Origin: Candidatus Nanoarchaeia archaeon
GTDB lineage: Archaea > Nanobdellota > Nanobdellia > Woesearchaeales > WJIZ01
Direction: 5' to 3'
Assembly: GCA_028279765.1 (NCBI GenBank)
Contig: JANQND010000023.1
Location: forward strand, 1 to 51,351
Length of the DNA stretch: 51,351 nucleotides
Part shown: piece after piece, positions 23,559 through 32,906 of the stretch
How the letters are laid out: each line of letters begins with the position of its first letter
Numbering within the stretch: position 1 is the stretch's first letter
Program-made: the position numbers and the translations under genes
Notes under the pieces: model-generated
Seen by the model: the letters and a program-made list of their open reading frames with translations, nothing else
Databases searched by the model: none
Told to the model about the DNA's origin: nothing

Positions 23559-24011
23559 ATGAAGAAAGAGATTATTATCCCGGCAATAAAAAATGGTACG
23601 GTCATAGACCATATTCCCAGCAGGGTAACTTTTCGGGTAATGCGGCTCCTTGATCCGCAGGAATATGAGCACACAATAAATGTTGCGCTAAATCTGGAAA
23701 GCGATAAGATGGGTAAAAAAGGAATCATCAAGATTAGTGATCGCGTGCTCACGCAGGAAGAGGTGAACAAAGTCTCTATTCTTGCTCCAGAGGTGAGCGT
23801 GAGCATTATTAAAGATTACAGTGTAAAGAAAAAAATCGTGGTGAAGCTTCCTGAGCGAATAGAGAAAATCGTCAAATGCAATAATCCTAAGTGTATTACC
23901 AATATTGAGCCGGTTGATACCAGCTTTTCCGTTATCTCTAAGAAGCCCTTAAAGATTCGATGCAAATACTGCGAGAGATCCATGTCCAGAGAGGATATTG
24001 CGCTGTGGTGA
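23559..24011 (+). CDS. pyrI: Aspartate carbamoyltransferase, regulatory subunit
   Basis: 150 residues, the usual length. The N-terminal nucleotide-binding domain has IPAIKNGTVIDHIPSR and an IKISDRVLTQEEV stretch. The C-terminal zinc domain has four cysteines in VKCNNPKCITNIEP and RCKYCERSM. In the holoenzyme it binds CTP or ATP and adjusts PyrB activity, so allosteric feedback is likely retained. The stop lies two bases before the preferred pyrD start, so the genes are tightly coupled. Confidence 0.96.
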   Translation: MKKEIIIPAIKNGTVIDHIPSRVTFRVMRLLDPQEYEHTINVALNLESDKMGKKGIIKISDRVLTQEEVNKVSILAPEVSVSIIKDYSVKKKIVVKLPERIEKIVKCNNPKCITNIEPVDTSFSVISKKPLKIRCKYCERSMSREDIALW

Positions 24012-24013
24012 AG

Positions 24014-24919
24014 ATGTTATCTACGACATTATGCGGGGTAAAGCTCAGAAACCCCACTATTCTCGCATCAGGAATTCTGGGAATTTCTAAGGATTCTGCT
24101 CAAAGAATAATCAAAGGAGGAGCAGGAGCTATCACACTTAAATCTCTTTGCCATGAAGAGCGCAAGGGCCACCCTGGCCCGAACATGGTGGTTATCGATA
24201 GCGGAATGCTCAATGCTGTTGGGCTGCCCGGACAAGGGATGGATAATGCTATTGCTGATTTTGAGCGCCTTGATGATCTTGCTGCTCCAATCATCGGAAG
24301 CATTTTTGGGTACACTATTGAAGATTTTGGTATCGTTGCCAAAAAAATGGCTTCACTCAGCCCTGCGATGATTGAAATTGATATTTCCTGTCCGCACATG
24401 AGTTATTCGAAACCCTTCTATGCAGATGCTGAATCCATTCAGAAGATTACCCGGCTCGTGAAGAAAAATGCCGGCGGAATTCCGGTAAGTGCGAAACTAA
24501 GCCCGAATGTTCATAACATTGCTGAGCTTGCTTTGGTTGCTGAAAAGGCTGGTGCTGATGCTATCACCGCGATCAATACTGCATCAGGAATGAAAATAGA
24601 CCTTGAGACTAGGACACCTTTGCTGGGAAATAAAACAGGTGGGCTGTCTGGCCCTGCACTGAAGCCGATTGCTGTTCGCTGTGTGTATGAAGTGTATGAG
24701 GCTGTAAAGATACCGATTGTCGGAACAGGCGGCGTTACTACAGGAGAAGATGCTATCGAAATGATCATGGCAGGAGCAACTGCTGTTGGCGTTGGCACTG
24801 CATGCTATTATCATGGACCCGATGTTTTTTCCAGGATTTGCGATGAGATGAAGGCCTGGATGAAGAAAAACAAGGTGAAGAGTTTGGATGAGATCAGGGG
24901 GAGCGCGCATGGGAAGTAA
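24014..24919 (+). CDS. pyrD: Dihydroorotate dehydrogenase, catalytic subunit (class 1B)
   Basis: 301 residues from the ATG at 24014; an upstream in-frame ATG at 23960 would overlap pyrI by 52 bases and adds non-family sequence. FMN and substrate motifs include [34 protein letters not shown] and [12 protein letters not shown]. The catalytic cysteine is C126 in [11 protein letters not shown]. In well-studied class 1 enzymes this block reads NxSCPN; here the two Asn are Asp123 and His128. Pairing with PyrK indicates NAD+-linked class 1B. The enzyme oxidises dihydroorotate to orotate. Its end overlaps pyrK by 11 bases. Confidence 0.93.
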   Translation: MLSTTLCGVKLRNPTILASGILGISKDSAQRIIKGGAGAITLKSLCHEERKGHPGPNMVVIDSGMLNAVGLPGQGMDNAIADFERLDDLAAPIIGSIFGYTIEDFGIVAKKMASLSPAMIEIDISCPHMSYSKPFYADAESIQKITRLVKKNAGGIPVSAKLSPNVHNIAELALVAEKAGADAITAINTASGMKIDLETRTPLLGNKTGGLSGPALKPIAVRCVYEVYEAVKIPIVGTGGVTTGEDAIEMIMAGATAVGVGTACYYHGPDVFSRICDEMKAWMKKNKVKSLDEIRGSAHGK

Positions 24920-25715
24920 CTGTTCTCTGAAAACGGAGCTGCCTGTTATCTATGAGGTTTCCAGAGTAGTGCAGGAAGCAAAGGATGTGCACTCTATTTT
25001 TCTGAAAGGAAAGCTTGATTGCAAGCCTGGGCAGTTTATTATGGTCTGGCTCCCGGGTGTTGAAGAGAAGCCTATGGCTGTCTCGGAAGTGAGGAAGGAT
25101 GAGTTTGCGTTTTGTTATCATAGTGTTGGACCATTTACTCAGGCGTGTGATGCGCTGCAGAAAGGAGATAAAGTAGGGATTCGCGGCCCCTATGGAAATT
25201 CCTTTTCTCTTGACAAAAAAACTGTCGTTGTTGCCGGAGGGATTGGTATTTCCTCGGTGTCTACTGCGATTGATGGGCTGTCGAGCCCTGTTGTTATTCA
25301 TGGCGCGCGTGATAAAGATCATCTGGTTTATACAAAGCGATATAAAAGCATGATCCTGACCACTGATGATGGTTCTGCAGGCAGAAAAGGGTATGTTACG
25401 GGTGCGCTTGCTGAAGTTCTTGAGAAGAATAAGGATATTGAGCAAGTGATTACCTGCGGACCCGAGATGATGATTGTAAATGTGCTCCATGTGTGTCAAA
25501 AGTATGGAGTTGAGTGTGAGGCATCGCTCGAGCGATACATGAAATGCGGATATGGAATCTGTGGCAACTGCCTGGTTGACGATAAGATCCTGTGCATTGA
25601 TGGGCCTATCTTTAATTCCAGAATACTGAAAAAAATGAAAGAACTTGGAAAGTTTGCACGCCTGAAAACAGGAAGGAAAGTTTCTTTAAAGGAGTACTAT
25701 TCCTGGAGGGGATGA
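24909..25715 (+). CDS. pyrK: Dihydroorotate dehydrogenase electron-transfer subunit
   Basis: 268 residues from the ATG at 24909; an earlier in-frame ATG at 24888 would overlap pyrD more. The ferredoxin-reductase-like fold shows KPGQFIMVWLPG, the FAD motif KPMAVSEV, RGPYGNSF, and the NAD motif VVAGGIGISSV. The [2Fe-2S] cysteines are C213, C218, C221 and C229 in KCGYGICGNCLVDDKILC. PyrK passes electrons from PyrD to NAD+. Its stop is overlapped by the pyrC start (ATGATG at 25712). Confidence 0.95.
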   Translation: MGSNCSLKTELPVIYEVSRVVQEAKDVHSIFLKGKLDCKPGQFIMVWLPGVEEKPMAVSEVRKDEFAFCYHSVGPFTQACDALQKGDKVGIRGPYGNSFSLDKKTVVVAGGIGISSVSTAIDGLSSPVVIHGARDKDHLVYTKRYKSMILTTDDGSAGRKGYVTGALAEVLEKNKDIEQVITCGPEMMIVNVLHVCQKYGVECEASLERYMKCGYGICGNCLVDDKILCIDGPIFNSRILKKMKELGKFARLKTGRKVSLKEYYSWRG

Positions 25716-26902
25716 TGTTAATTAAGAATGGTTCAGTAATGATCGATGGAGAGCTACAGAAAGTTAATATTCTTATTAAGGATGGCAAGATTGCCAAGCT
25801 TACCACTGAGGAGCCTGAATCACATGACATCATTGATGTGAATGGCCTGACAGTCATCCCCGGCTGTATTGATGTGCATGAGCATTGCCGGGACCTGAAT
25901 CAGGCATACAAGGAGGATTTTCTGACTGCATCTATGGCGGCTGCAAAGGGAGGGATTACCACTATTTGTGCGATGCCCAATACCGATCCTCCTGTTATTG
26001 ATAAAGAGTCTTTAGAGAAGGAACGTGAGGTTGCCAAAGAATCAGTGGTGAACTATGGCCTGTATGTCGCAGGTGTCGACGGAAACAGCGCGAAGATTCC
26101 TGAGTGTAACAATATTGCCGGGGTCAAAGTATTCATGGATGTGACAACCGGGAACCTGAAGGTTTCTGATGATGCTGAACTGGAAAGATTGTTTTCTTCC
26201 TATAAGCGTATTGCTGTTCATGCCGAGGAGGATCATGTGCACAAAGCAATATCTTTGATCAAGAAGACGGGCAATAGCTTGTATCTTGTACATATCTCCC
26301 GGGCAGATGAAATTGAAACCATTCGCAAAGAAAGGAATAAGCAGGTATTTTGTGAAGTGACCCCTCATCATCTGTATTTTACTTCCGAGGATGTAGAGAA
26401 ATTGAAAGGGTATGGCATCATGAAGCCTCCCTTGCAGTCAAAGAAAGACCAGGTTGCTTTATGGGAGGCATTAGCTGATGGAACGGTTGACACTGTCGGG
26501 ACGGATCATGCCCCCCATACAAAAGAAGAAAAAGAAGGGGCAGAACCCGTGTATGGGGTAACTGGCTCTGAGACGATGCTACCGCTGCTGCTGCATGCAG
26601 TTTATAATAAATTATTGAGCCTTGCCCGTGTTGTGGAGCTTACATCTATTAATCCTGCCCGAATCTTCGGTATGAAGAATAAGGGAAAGATTGCACAAGG
26701 ATATGATGCGGACTTAGTTTTGATTGATATGAACGCTGATTTTGAAGTGAAGAATGAGGAACTGCTAACGAAATGCGGCTGGAGCCCTTTTCACGGGTAT
26801 GTATTGAAAGGAATGCCGGTGATGACGATCGTAAATGGCAATGTAGTGTATGATGGAAAAATCCATAAGGAATTTAAAGGATCGGAAGTTATCTTTGAGT
26901 GA
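25712..26902 (+). CDS. pyrC: Dihydroorotase
   Basis: 396 residues, an amidohydrolase of the class I dihydroorotase type. Metal-site blocks are DVHEHCRD (the HxH pair; most relatives have HVHxR), AVHAEEDH, YLVHISRADE and TVGTDHAPHT; TICAMPNTDPP is the substrate loop. It closes carbamoyl aspartate to dihydroorotate. The overlap with pyrK is four bases (ATGA), and pyrE starts on its stop codon. A second ATG three bases in (25715) cannot be excluded as the start. The active site appears complete. Confidence 0.94.
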   Translation: MMLIKNGSVMIDGELQKVNILIKDGKIAKLTTEEPESHDIIDVNGLTVIPGCIDVHEHCRDLNQAYKEDFLTASMAAAKGGITTICAMPNTDPPVIDKESLEKEREVAKESVVNYGLYVAGVDGNSAKIPECNNIAGVKVFMDVTTGNLKVSDDAELERLFSSYKRIAVHAEEDHVHKAISLIKKTGNSLYLVHISRADEIETIRKERNKQVFCEVTPHHLYFTSEDVEKLKGYGIMKPPLQSKKDQVALWEALADGTVDTVGTDHAPHTKEEKEGAEPVYGVTGSETMLPLLLHAVYNKLLSLARVVELTSINPARIFGMKNKGKIAQGYDADLVLIDMNADFEVKNEELLTKCGWSPFHGYVLKGMPVMTIVNGNVVYDGKIHKEFKGSEVIFE

Positions 26903-27540
26903 TGAGTATGAATAAGGAAATCGCAAAACTATTGCTTGAAGCAAAGGCTGTTGACCTGAATACTTCTGAGGGGTTTACGTATGCTTCCGGCAGAAAAGGC
27001 CCGATCTATTGTGATAATCGCCTGCTGCTTTCCTATCCTGACTATCGTGAACAGATTATTTCTTCCTTCATTTCTCTGATTGAAGAGAAAAATATTTCAT
27101 TTGACATAGTAGCTGGTGTTGCAACCGGTGCTATTGCGTGGGGCTCCTTTATTGCTGATCGCCTGAAAAAGCCAATGATCTATGTGCGTGCAAAAGCAAA
27201 AGACCATGGCAAAACGAACCAGATTGAAGGAGAGCTGGAGGAGGGGAAAAAAGTCTTGGTGATTGAAGATCTGATCAATACCGGTGGCTCCAGTGTTGCT
27301 GCGTGTGATGCTATTGTTCAGGCCGGCTGCTCAGTTGTTGCATGCCTGGCAATTTTTAATTATGGTTTTGACGATGCAGCAAAACTCTTTACTGATGCGA
27401 AGATTTCGCTGTATTCATTAAGTGATTTTAATGCACTTCTTTCTGCTGGCATGGAGATGGAGTATATTGATGATACTGCTAAAAAGTCCTTGCTGGAGTG
27501 GCAGAAGAATCCGAAGGAGTGGGGGCCTGATAATGAATAA
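26902..27540 (+). CDS. pyrE: Orotate phosphoribosyltransferase
   Basis: About 212 residues from ATG 26902, which overlaps the pyrC stop as TGATG; an ATG at 26908 is an equally plausible start, and a GTG at 26899 also lies in frame. Diagnostic blocks are TYASGRKGPIYCDNR (orotate/PRPP site), FDIVAGVATGAIAWG, the flexible loop MIYVRAKAKDHGKTN, and the PRPP motif VLVIEDLINTGGSS. It converts orotate and PRPP into OMP. The last eight bases overlap pyrF. Confidence 0.95.
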   Translation: MSMNKEIAKLLLEAKAVDLNTSEGFTYASGRKGPIYCDNRLLLSYPDYREQIISSFISLIEEKNISFDIVAGVATGAIAWGSFIADRLKKPMIYVRAKAKDHGKTNQIEGELEEGKKVLVIEDLINTGGSSVAACDAIVQAGCSVVACLAIFNYGFDDAAKLFTDAKISLYSLSDFNALLSAGMEMEYIDDTAKKSLLEWQKNPKEWGPDNE

Positions 27541-28234
27541 GATAATTAATCCAGACAAATCTATCATCCCAGCCTGTGATGTGGCTACACTTGAAGAGCT
27601 TCAGAAATTAGTGCAAGAGACACATGATGTTGAAGGCATCGGTGCCTATAAGATCGGCTTTGAGCTGGTTATTCCTTATGGCATGAAACAGGTCGTCAAG
27701 ACTATTCGGGATATTTGTGATCACCCGATTATTTATGATCATCAGAAAGCTGCTACCGATATTCCTGATACCGGAATCAAGTTTGTTCGGGCCTGCAAGG
27801 GCTGCGATGCGATCATTTTGTTTCCACAAGCAGGACCGGTGACTGAAGAGGCCTGGATTAAGGCTGCGCAGGAAGAAGGGATGCAAGTTATTGTTGGTGG
27901 CGAGATGACGCATAAAGGGTATTTAGCTGCTGATAATGGCTATCTCTCTGATGATATGCCAACGCGTGCGTATACTATTGCAGCGAATTTAGGTGTTACT
28001 GATTTTGTTGTTCCCGGAAATAAGCCTGAAAAAATCGAGCAGTATCGAAAAATGCTTGAGGCAATGGGTATTTCGCCTACGTTTTATTCTCCTGGGCTTG
28101 TTGCTCAGGGAGGATCTATTACTGATGGTGCGAAGGCTGCCGGGAAAAGCTGGCATGCGATCGTTGGCCGCGGGATCTATAAAGCAGACGATATGAAGAA
28201 GGCTGCGCAAGAGTTCGTCAAGGAATTGATTTAG
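27533..28234 (+). CDS. pyrF: Orotidine-5'-phosphate decarboxylase
   Basis: 233 residues from the ATG at 27533, inside the end of pyrE; an in-frame upstream ATG at 27422 would lie deep inside pyrE. The TIM-barrel shows YKIGFELVIPYGM, IIYDHQKAATDIPDT, FVVPGNKPEKI, SPGLVAQGG and HAIVGRGIYKADD. The catalytic block here has D69, K72 and D76 (DHQKAATD), one residue longer between Lys and Asp than the common DxKxxD. It is the last gene of the operon and makes UMP. Its 3' end overlaps the convergent glycosyltransferase gene by four bases. Confidence 0.93.
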   Translation: MNKIINPDKSIIPACDVATLEELQKLVQETHDVEGIGAYKIGFELVIPYGMKQVVKTIRDICDHPIIYDHQKAATDIPDTGIKFVRACKGCDAIILFPQAGPVTEEAWIKAAQEEGMQVIVGGEMTHKGYLAADNGYLSDDMPTRAYTIAANLGVTDFVVPGNKPEKIEQYRKMLEAMGISPTFYSPGLVAQGGSITDGAKAAGKSWHAIVGRGIYKADDMKKAAQEFVKELI

Positions 28235-29598
28235 TATGTACACTCATATATCCGGTATATGTTTTTGTTCTCCTGAAATTCTTTCATAGGTGTTTCATTG
28301 AAATTGCAGTAATTATTAAGGTATTGCTGCATTCTTGTTTCTTTCCAAAGAGGGTTCAACTGCCCATCCTGCTCATGCACAAGGAAGAATTCCGGTTTTT
28401 CCTGTTGTAACTGGCTTATCATCGCATTAGTGTCTAAAAAGTACTGCGTGAGAGGGTACGTATCCAGGTTTGCTGATACCGACATTTCTCTTGAGAGGCT
28501 TAAAGCTACTAATGGTGTGATGTGATAATCTCCCCAAATGCTCGCATCTCCTTTTCCAATATACGTTGCAAGCTCGATCGTTTTGGTGAATTGATGGTTG
28601 TCCTGATAATGATGTAGCCATTTGAGATTCATAAATATGCCGAAGAACAAAATATATACTATAAGGAAGATGTAGAGTTTTTTTTGCGGGAGTACCTTAA
28701 AGAGATGTTTTGCTATCAGTAGTGCCATGAGCGGGTAAATGATGATAAAATAATAGCGAAAAGGCTGTTGGAGTATGATAGTGAAGAGAGTATAGATTAT
28801 GATCGTTATAAGCGGCAGTGTGAGTGCCTTTCTTTTTGCGATGAGGAAAAAAAGAACAAGAAGGAAAGGAAGGATAACTAGGAAGTCAGAGATGACAGTG
28901 TCTGTAATAAAGGCTATTTTTGAGATGGGAGCAATTGGCGGCTTGGTTACGTGATAGAAGAATACCTGCCTTATGAACTCTCCCTGAGTTATCCCCTGCA
29001 AGAGAAGGTAAAGAGGAAGGATAAGGGTGAGAAACCCTGAGAGAAACGATTGGAGTGATGATCGGTTTTTTAATAACAGGAAAATAAGGAACCCTGCTGC
29101 AATCGGAAGAACATGGTTCACCGTTAGAGCTGCCAGCGCTAAACCCATGCCTGCAAGGAAGGGCTTTCTTTTTTCTGTGAGCAAATAATAGCTCAAGAGT
29201 ACGAGCGTTGCCGCAATGTTGATACCATAATTTATAGAGCCTGAGTAGAAGACGGTTGTCGTGAATAAGAAGAGAAATACTGCCAAGATTGATTCTTTTG
29301 TTCCGTATTTTTTGGTGAGTTCATAGATAAGATACGCCGAGAGCAGAGTGAAGAGTGTTGCAACAGATTTGAGTAAGAAATAATTAAATCCTGCCAGCTT
29401 GAAGAGGATTCCAAAAAGATAAATTTGCAGCGGTGGATGTGCAAAGAAAAAGTCTTTGTATGGTGTCTTTCCTTCTGAGATAAGTTTTCCGAGGTAGAAA
29501 TAATTGTTTTCGTCACTTAGCAGCGGAGAGTAGAGGGGAATTCGTGAGAAAAGAAATAGTGATGCAATAATGAATAGGAAGAGATAGCCTTTCTTCAT
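28231..29598 (-). CDS. GT-C-type membrane glycosyltransferase (PMT/ArnT-like)
   Basis: 455 residues from the ATG at 29598. An ATG at 29646 would add 16 charged residues but sits only about five bases after a TATA-like TTATAAAT, so the later start is preferred. About 11 hydrophobic segments follow. The first luminal loop has LLSDENNYFYLGKLISEG and KDFFFAHPPLQIYLFG, matching GT-C enzymes of the PMT/ArnT group, where the Asp/Glu binds a lipid-linked sugar. These enzymes transfer sugars from lipid carriers to proteins or glycans outside the membrane. Substrate is unknown. Its 3' end overlaps pyrF by four bases. Confidence 0.82.
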   Translation of the reverse strand: MKKGYLFLFIIASLFLFSRIPLYSPLLSDENNYFYLGKLISEGKTPYKDFFFAHPPLQIYLFGILFKLAGFNYFLLKSVATLFTLLSAYLIYELTKKYGTKESILAVFLFLFTTTVFYSGSINYGINIAATLVLLSYYLLTEKRKPFLAGMGLALAALTVNHVLPIAAGFLIFLLLKNRSSLQSFLSGFLTLILPLYLLLQGITQGEFIRQVFFYHVTKPPIAPISKIAFITDTVISDFLVILPFLLVLFFLIAKRKALTLPLITIIIYTLFTIILQQPFRYYFIIIYPLMALLIAKHLFKVLPQKKLYIFLIVYILFFGIFMNLKWLHHYQDNHQFTKTIELATYIGKGDASIWGDYHITPLVALSLSREMSVSANLDTYPLTQYFLDTNAMISQLQQEKPEFFLVHEQDGQLNPLWKETRMQQYLNNYCNFNETPMKEFQENKNIYRIYECTY

Positions 29599-29681
29599 GT
29601 ACTCTTCTTTGGTTGTTTTCTTTAAAGGTTTTTTGGATAGGTACATTTATAACTTCAATTCATTTCAAAGTCTTAGGCAGG

Positions 29682-29717
29682 TATTTATATATGCCTTCCT
29701 ATCTAAAGATTGGTGAT
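29682..29717 (+). promoter_or_regulatory. Promoter of the beta-propeller lipoprotein gene
   Basis: TATTTATATA at 29682-29691 is a TATA-like box 31-40 bases before the ATG at 29722, and GGTGAT at 29712-29717 is a short ribosome site. Confidence 0.5.
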
Positions 29718-29721
29718 AATC

Positions 29722-31908
29722 ATGAGAAAAATAATACTCTGTATGATTTTAGTGATTAGTTTATTTGTTATTGGATGCCAGAATCCGCAGGTGGTTCCTT
29801 TGGATTCGCAGGATTCCTCCGGACAGAAAGATACCGGCGCTGGCCAGGTAAAGGAGCCTGTCGAAATTACACCGGTGCCTAAAGAACTGGAATCCTCACA
29901 GGAGCTTAAGAAGTTTACCTCCACAGAAGATATTAAAGCGTATCTGGACGAAAACCGGATGCAGAATGCCGTATTCTTTGGGTTAGGGAGTGAACTTGCG
30001 AGAAGTTTTCGTGACGATACAGTTGCCTTTGATGGGGTTGCTGTACAGGAAGCTGCGGTTTCTGCTCCTGCTGCACAAAAATCTGCAGGTGGAGCAAGTG
30101 ATTTCTCTACTACGAATATACAAGTAGAGAATGTCGATGAGGCAGACTTCGTAAAGAATGATGGAAAGTATGTGTATGTGTTATCGCAGGATAAGCTGGT
30201 CATTGTGGATGCGTTTCCTGCAGATGATGCTCAGATCCTCTCTGAGACAGAGATTGAAGGGAGGCCCTCTCAGTTGTTTATTAACGGAGATAGGCTCGTT
30301 GTTTTCAGTGTAGCTGATGAGGAAACCTATGCTATCCCTGAATATGATTTTGTTCCTCAGCTGCGCTATACCCAACGAACACATGCGTATGTCTATGATA
30401 TTCGTGATAGAGAGAAACCGTTGCTTGTCAATGATTTCAATGTTGATGGGCAGTTTTTTCAGGCCCGAATGATAGGGGATATCGTGTATTTCATTGCTAA
30501 AGAGAACGTGTATTATTATAATAATGTGGTAGATCTTCCTGTTGTGTTTGAGGGAGATACGAGAATTGCTTCTCCTGAAGTGTTCTATTTTGACAACCCT
30601 GAACAAAATTTTGTCTTCCACACTATTGCTGCATTTGATGTGAACTCAAATGAGATCAACGCACAAAGCTATATGATGGGACACTCTAATACGCTGTTTG
30701 TTTCTGAGAATGCCATCTATATTGCCTATCAGAAGAATTTTCCTTATGCGTATCGTCAGTATGATAACAAGGAGCGATTCTTTGAAGTAGTGTATCCGCT
30801 GCTTCCTTTGGATGCACAGCAGTTGATTGAAAAGGAAGACTCCTGGGAAGACATTTCTTCTGTTCTTGAAGATGCCTATAATGCCATGGATGAGAAGGAG
30901 AAGAGTGTACTTCTGGAGAAGATCTCTAACGCAGCCCAGGAATATGATATGAAACGGGAGATTGATCGCAGAAAGACGGTGATTCATAAGATTGCTATTG
31001 ATGGCAGTGAGCTGGAATATGTTGCAAAGGGAGAAGTGTCTGGGCATTTATTGAATCAGTTTTCGCTAGATGAGTTCGAGAATAATCTTCGGGTGGCTAC
31101 TACTACCAATGTATGGACCCGATTTGAGAATCAGCAATTCAGCAATGTATTCGTGCTGGATGATAGCATGAAGCAGATTGGCGCACTTGAAGGCATAGCT
31201 CCAGATGAGCGTATTTATTCCACGCGTTTCATTGGCGAGCGACTGTATATGGTGACCTTTAAGCGGATTGATCCCTTCTTTGTGATTGATTTGTCTTCGC
31301 CAAGTGAGCCAACTATTTTGGGTGAGCTGAAGATTCCCGGTTTTTCAGACTATTTGCACCCGTATGATGAGAATCATATCATAGGAATTGGAAAGGAGAC
31401 AGAAGGAAACCAATGGGGAGGGATTTCTGTTAAGGGCGTTAAATTAGCACTTTTTGATGTCTCTGATGTTTCCAATCCGCGGCAAGTGGACAAGTTTGAG
31501 ATTGGGAGCAGTGGGACTGATTCAGAGGCTTTGCGCGAGCATAAGGCATTCCTTTTTGATCGAGAGAAGAATTTGCTGGTGCTGCCAATTCGTGAGGTGA
31601 AGGGACAGAGAGTGTTTGACTCTCTTCGCGGGTATTACCGCCAAAATATCTGGCAGGGCGCTTATGTGCTGGGTATTGATGAGAATGGATTTAGCCTGCG
31701 CGGAAAGGTAAGCCACAATGAGGGAAACGAAGATAGCCGGCATTACTGGGGATCTCCTTACGCGGTGCGAAGATCACTGTATATGGATGATGTGCTGTAT
31801 ACTGTTTCATCCCGAAAGATCCTGATGAATGATCTGGATGATTTAGATACGGTCAATTCGGTTGACCTTCCGTTTAAGAAGGAGCAGTATTATCCGATTT
31901 GGTACTAG
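29722..31908 (+). CDS. Secreted lipoprotein with C-terminal beta-propeller
   Basis: 728 residues. The signal peptide ends in a lipobox, LFVIGC, so the mature protein starts at a lipidated Cys. A Pro/Ser/Glu-rich linker is followed by the beta-propeller, beginning at TNIQVENVDEADFVKNDGKY and VYVLSQDKLVIVD. This matches the archaeal and bacterial secreted beta-propeller family distantly related to WD40 (Beta_propel). Repeated blades carry ING-, IAYQ- and DVSDVSNPRQVDKF-like motifs. Function of the family is unclear; extracellular ligand or protein binding is likely. TTG at 29710 could give four extra residues, but the ATG at 29722 is better placed. Confidence 0.85.
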   Translation: MRKIILCMILVISLFVIGCQNPQVVPLDSQDSSGQKDTGAGQVKEPVEITPVPKELESSQELKKFTSTEDIKAYLDENRMQNAVFFGLGSELARSFRDDTVAFDGVAVQEAAVSAPAAQKSAGGASDFSTTNIQVENVDEADFVKNDGKYVYVLSQDKLVIVDAFPADDAQILSETEIEGRPSQLFINGDRLVVFSVADEETYAIPEYDFVPQLRYTQRTHAYVYDIRDREKPLLVNDFNVDGQFFQARMIGDIVYFIAKENVYYYNNVVDLPVVFEGDTRIASPEVFYFDNPEQNFVFHTIAAFDVNSNEINAQSYMMGHSNTLFVSENAIYIAYQKNFPYAYRQYDNKERFFEVVYPLLPLDAQQLIEKEDSWEDISSVLEDAYNAMDEKEKSVLLEKISNAAQEYDMKREIDRRKTVIHKIAIDGSELEYVAKGEVSGHLLNQFSLDEFENNLRVATTTNVWTRFENQQFSNVFVLDDSMKQIGALEGIAPDERIYSTRFIGERLYMVTFKRIDPFFVIDLSSPSEPTILGELKIPGFSDYLHPYDENHIIGIGKETEGNQWGGISVKGVKLALFDVSDVSNPRQVDKFEIGSSGTDSEALREHKAFLFDREKNLLVLPIREVKGQRVFDSLRGYYRQNIWQGAYVLGIDENGFSLRGKVSHNEGNEDSRHYWGSPYAVRRSLYMDDVLYTVSSRKILMNDLDDLDTVNSVDLPFKKEQYYPIWY

Positions 31909-31937
31909 TTTTTTCTTTTTTTTCTTATTCTTTTTTC
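31909..31937 (+). terminator. T-tract terminator after the lipoprotein gene
   Basis: Immediately after the TAG stop there are repeated T-runs (TTTTTTCTTTTTTTTCTTATTC), a typical archaeal intrinsic termination signal. The trxB promoter, CTTTATAAG near 31950, follows. Confidence 0.6.
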
Positions 31938-31991
31938 ATTAATCACAATCTTTATAAGAAGTCTTACTTCACTTTTTCTTAGGTGGTACTT

Positions 31992-32906
31992 ATGAGTGAA
32001 GAAATATACGATACAATCATCATTGGAGGCGGTGTGAGTGGTTTTGCTGCTGCAATGTATGCCGGACGATTTGAAATGAAGACTTTGCTACTTGGAGATA
32101 TTATGGGCGGAGTAATTATTACCACCAATGAGGTTGCGAATTATCCTGGCTTTAAGATGGTGAGCGGCATGGAGCTTGCCGATAAGCTGCGTGAGCATGC
32201 CCTCGAATATAATGTAGAGATGAAAGAAGAGAAGGCTGATGGCGTTGAGAAAACTTCAGACGGATTTGCAGTTACTGCGAAAAGCGGTACCTATAAGACG
32301 AAAACAATTATCTTCGCGACAGGAACAGAGTGGAGAAAACTGGGTGTTTCTGGTGAAAAGGAATATGCGAATAAAGGTGTTCATTATTGCGCTTTATGTG
32401 ATGGCGCCTTCTATAAGGATAAGACTGTTGCTATTGTGGGCGGCTCTGATAGCGCTGCTAAGGATGCTTTGGTCCTTACTGAATATGCGAAAAAAGTGTA
32501 TATGATTTATCGGGGAGAGCAGATTCGTCCTGAACCGATCAATCTACGCCGTGTGGAGCAGAATGAGAAGATTGAAGTCATTAATAAGACAAATGTGAAG
32601 GAGATCAAGGGTGAGCAGTTTGTTACTTCCGTTGTGCTTGATAAAGAGTATAATGGCTCTTCAGAGTTAGCGCTTGATGCTGCGTTTATTGCTATTGGGC
32701 ATATTCCTTTGTCATCCCTTGCCAAAGATCTGGGTGTTGCGCTGAATGAGAAAAATGAAATCATTATTGATCGGCATGGAATGACCAACTTGGAAGGCGT
32801 GTATGCTGCAGGTGATGTCGTTGATACTGATTTCAAGCAGGCAATTACTGGTGTTGGCGAGGGCGTGACTGCTGCATACAATGCGTATAATCATATAAGT
32901 AAATGA
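31992..32906 (+). CDS. trxB: Thioredoxin reductase
   Basis: 304 residues from the ATG at 31992, with ribosome site AGGTGG five bases upstream; a GTG at 31983 overlaps that site. Motifs are TIIIGGGVSGFAAAMYAGR (FAD), YCALCDG near residue 133 (redox-active CxxC), VAIVGGSDSAAKDAL (NADPH) and VYAAGDVVD (FAD). The enzyme reduces thioredoxin using NADPH, or in some archaea NADH or coenzyme F420. No thioredoxin gene is adjacent. The CALC dipeptide differs slightly from the more common CATC. A TATA box near 31950 supplies the promoter. Confidence 0.93.
   Translation: MSEEIYDTIIIGGGVSGFAAAMYAGRFEMKTLLLGDIMGGVIITTNEVANYPGFKMVSGMELADKLREHALEYNVEMKEEKADGVEKTSDGFAVTAKSGTYKTKTIIFATGTEWRKLGVSGEKEYANKGVHYCALCDGAFYKDKTVAIVGGSDSAAKDALVLTEYAKKVYMIYRGEQIRPEPINLRRVEQNEKIEVINKTNVKEIKGEQFVTSVVLDKEYNGSSELALDAAFIAIGHIPLSSLAKDLGVALNEKNEIIIDRHGMTNLEGVYAAGDVVDTDFKQAITGVGEGVTAAYNAYNHISK

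Noticed and set aside
23960-24919. Longer pyrD start inside pyrI
   Set aside because: The extra residues are not family-like; the ATG at 24014 lies three bases after the pyrI stop and begins the conserved fold.
24894-25499. 201-codon minus-strand frame opposite pyrK
   Set aside because: The PyrK motifs on the plus strand are unmistakable; this is an antisense shadow.
27422-28234. Longer pyrF start inside pyrE
   Set aside because: It adds 37 residues from the alternate frame of pyrE; the ATG at 27533 matches family start.
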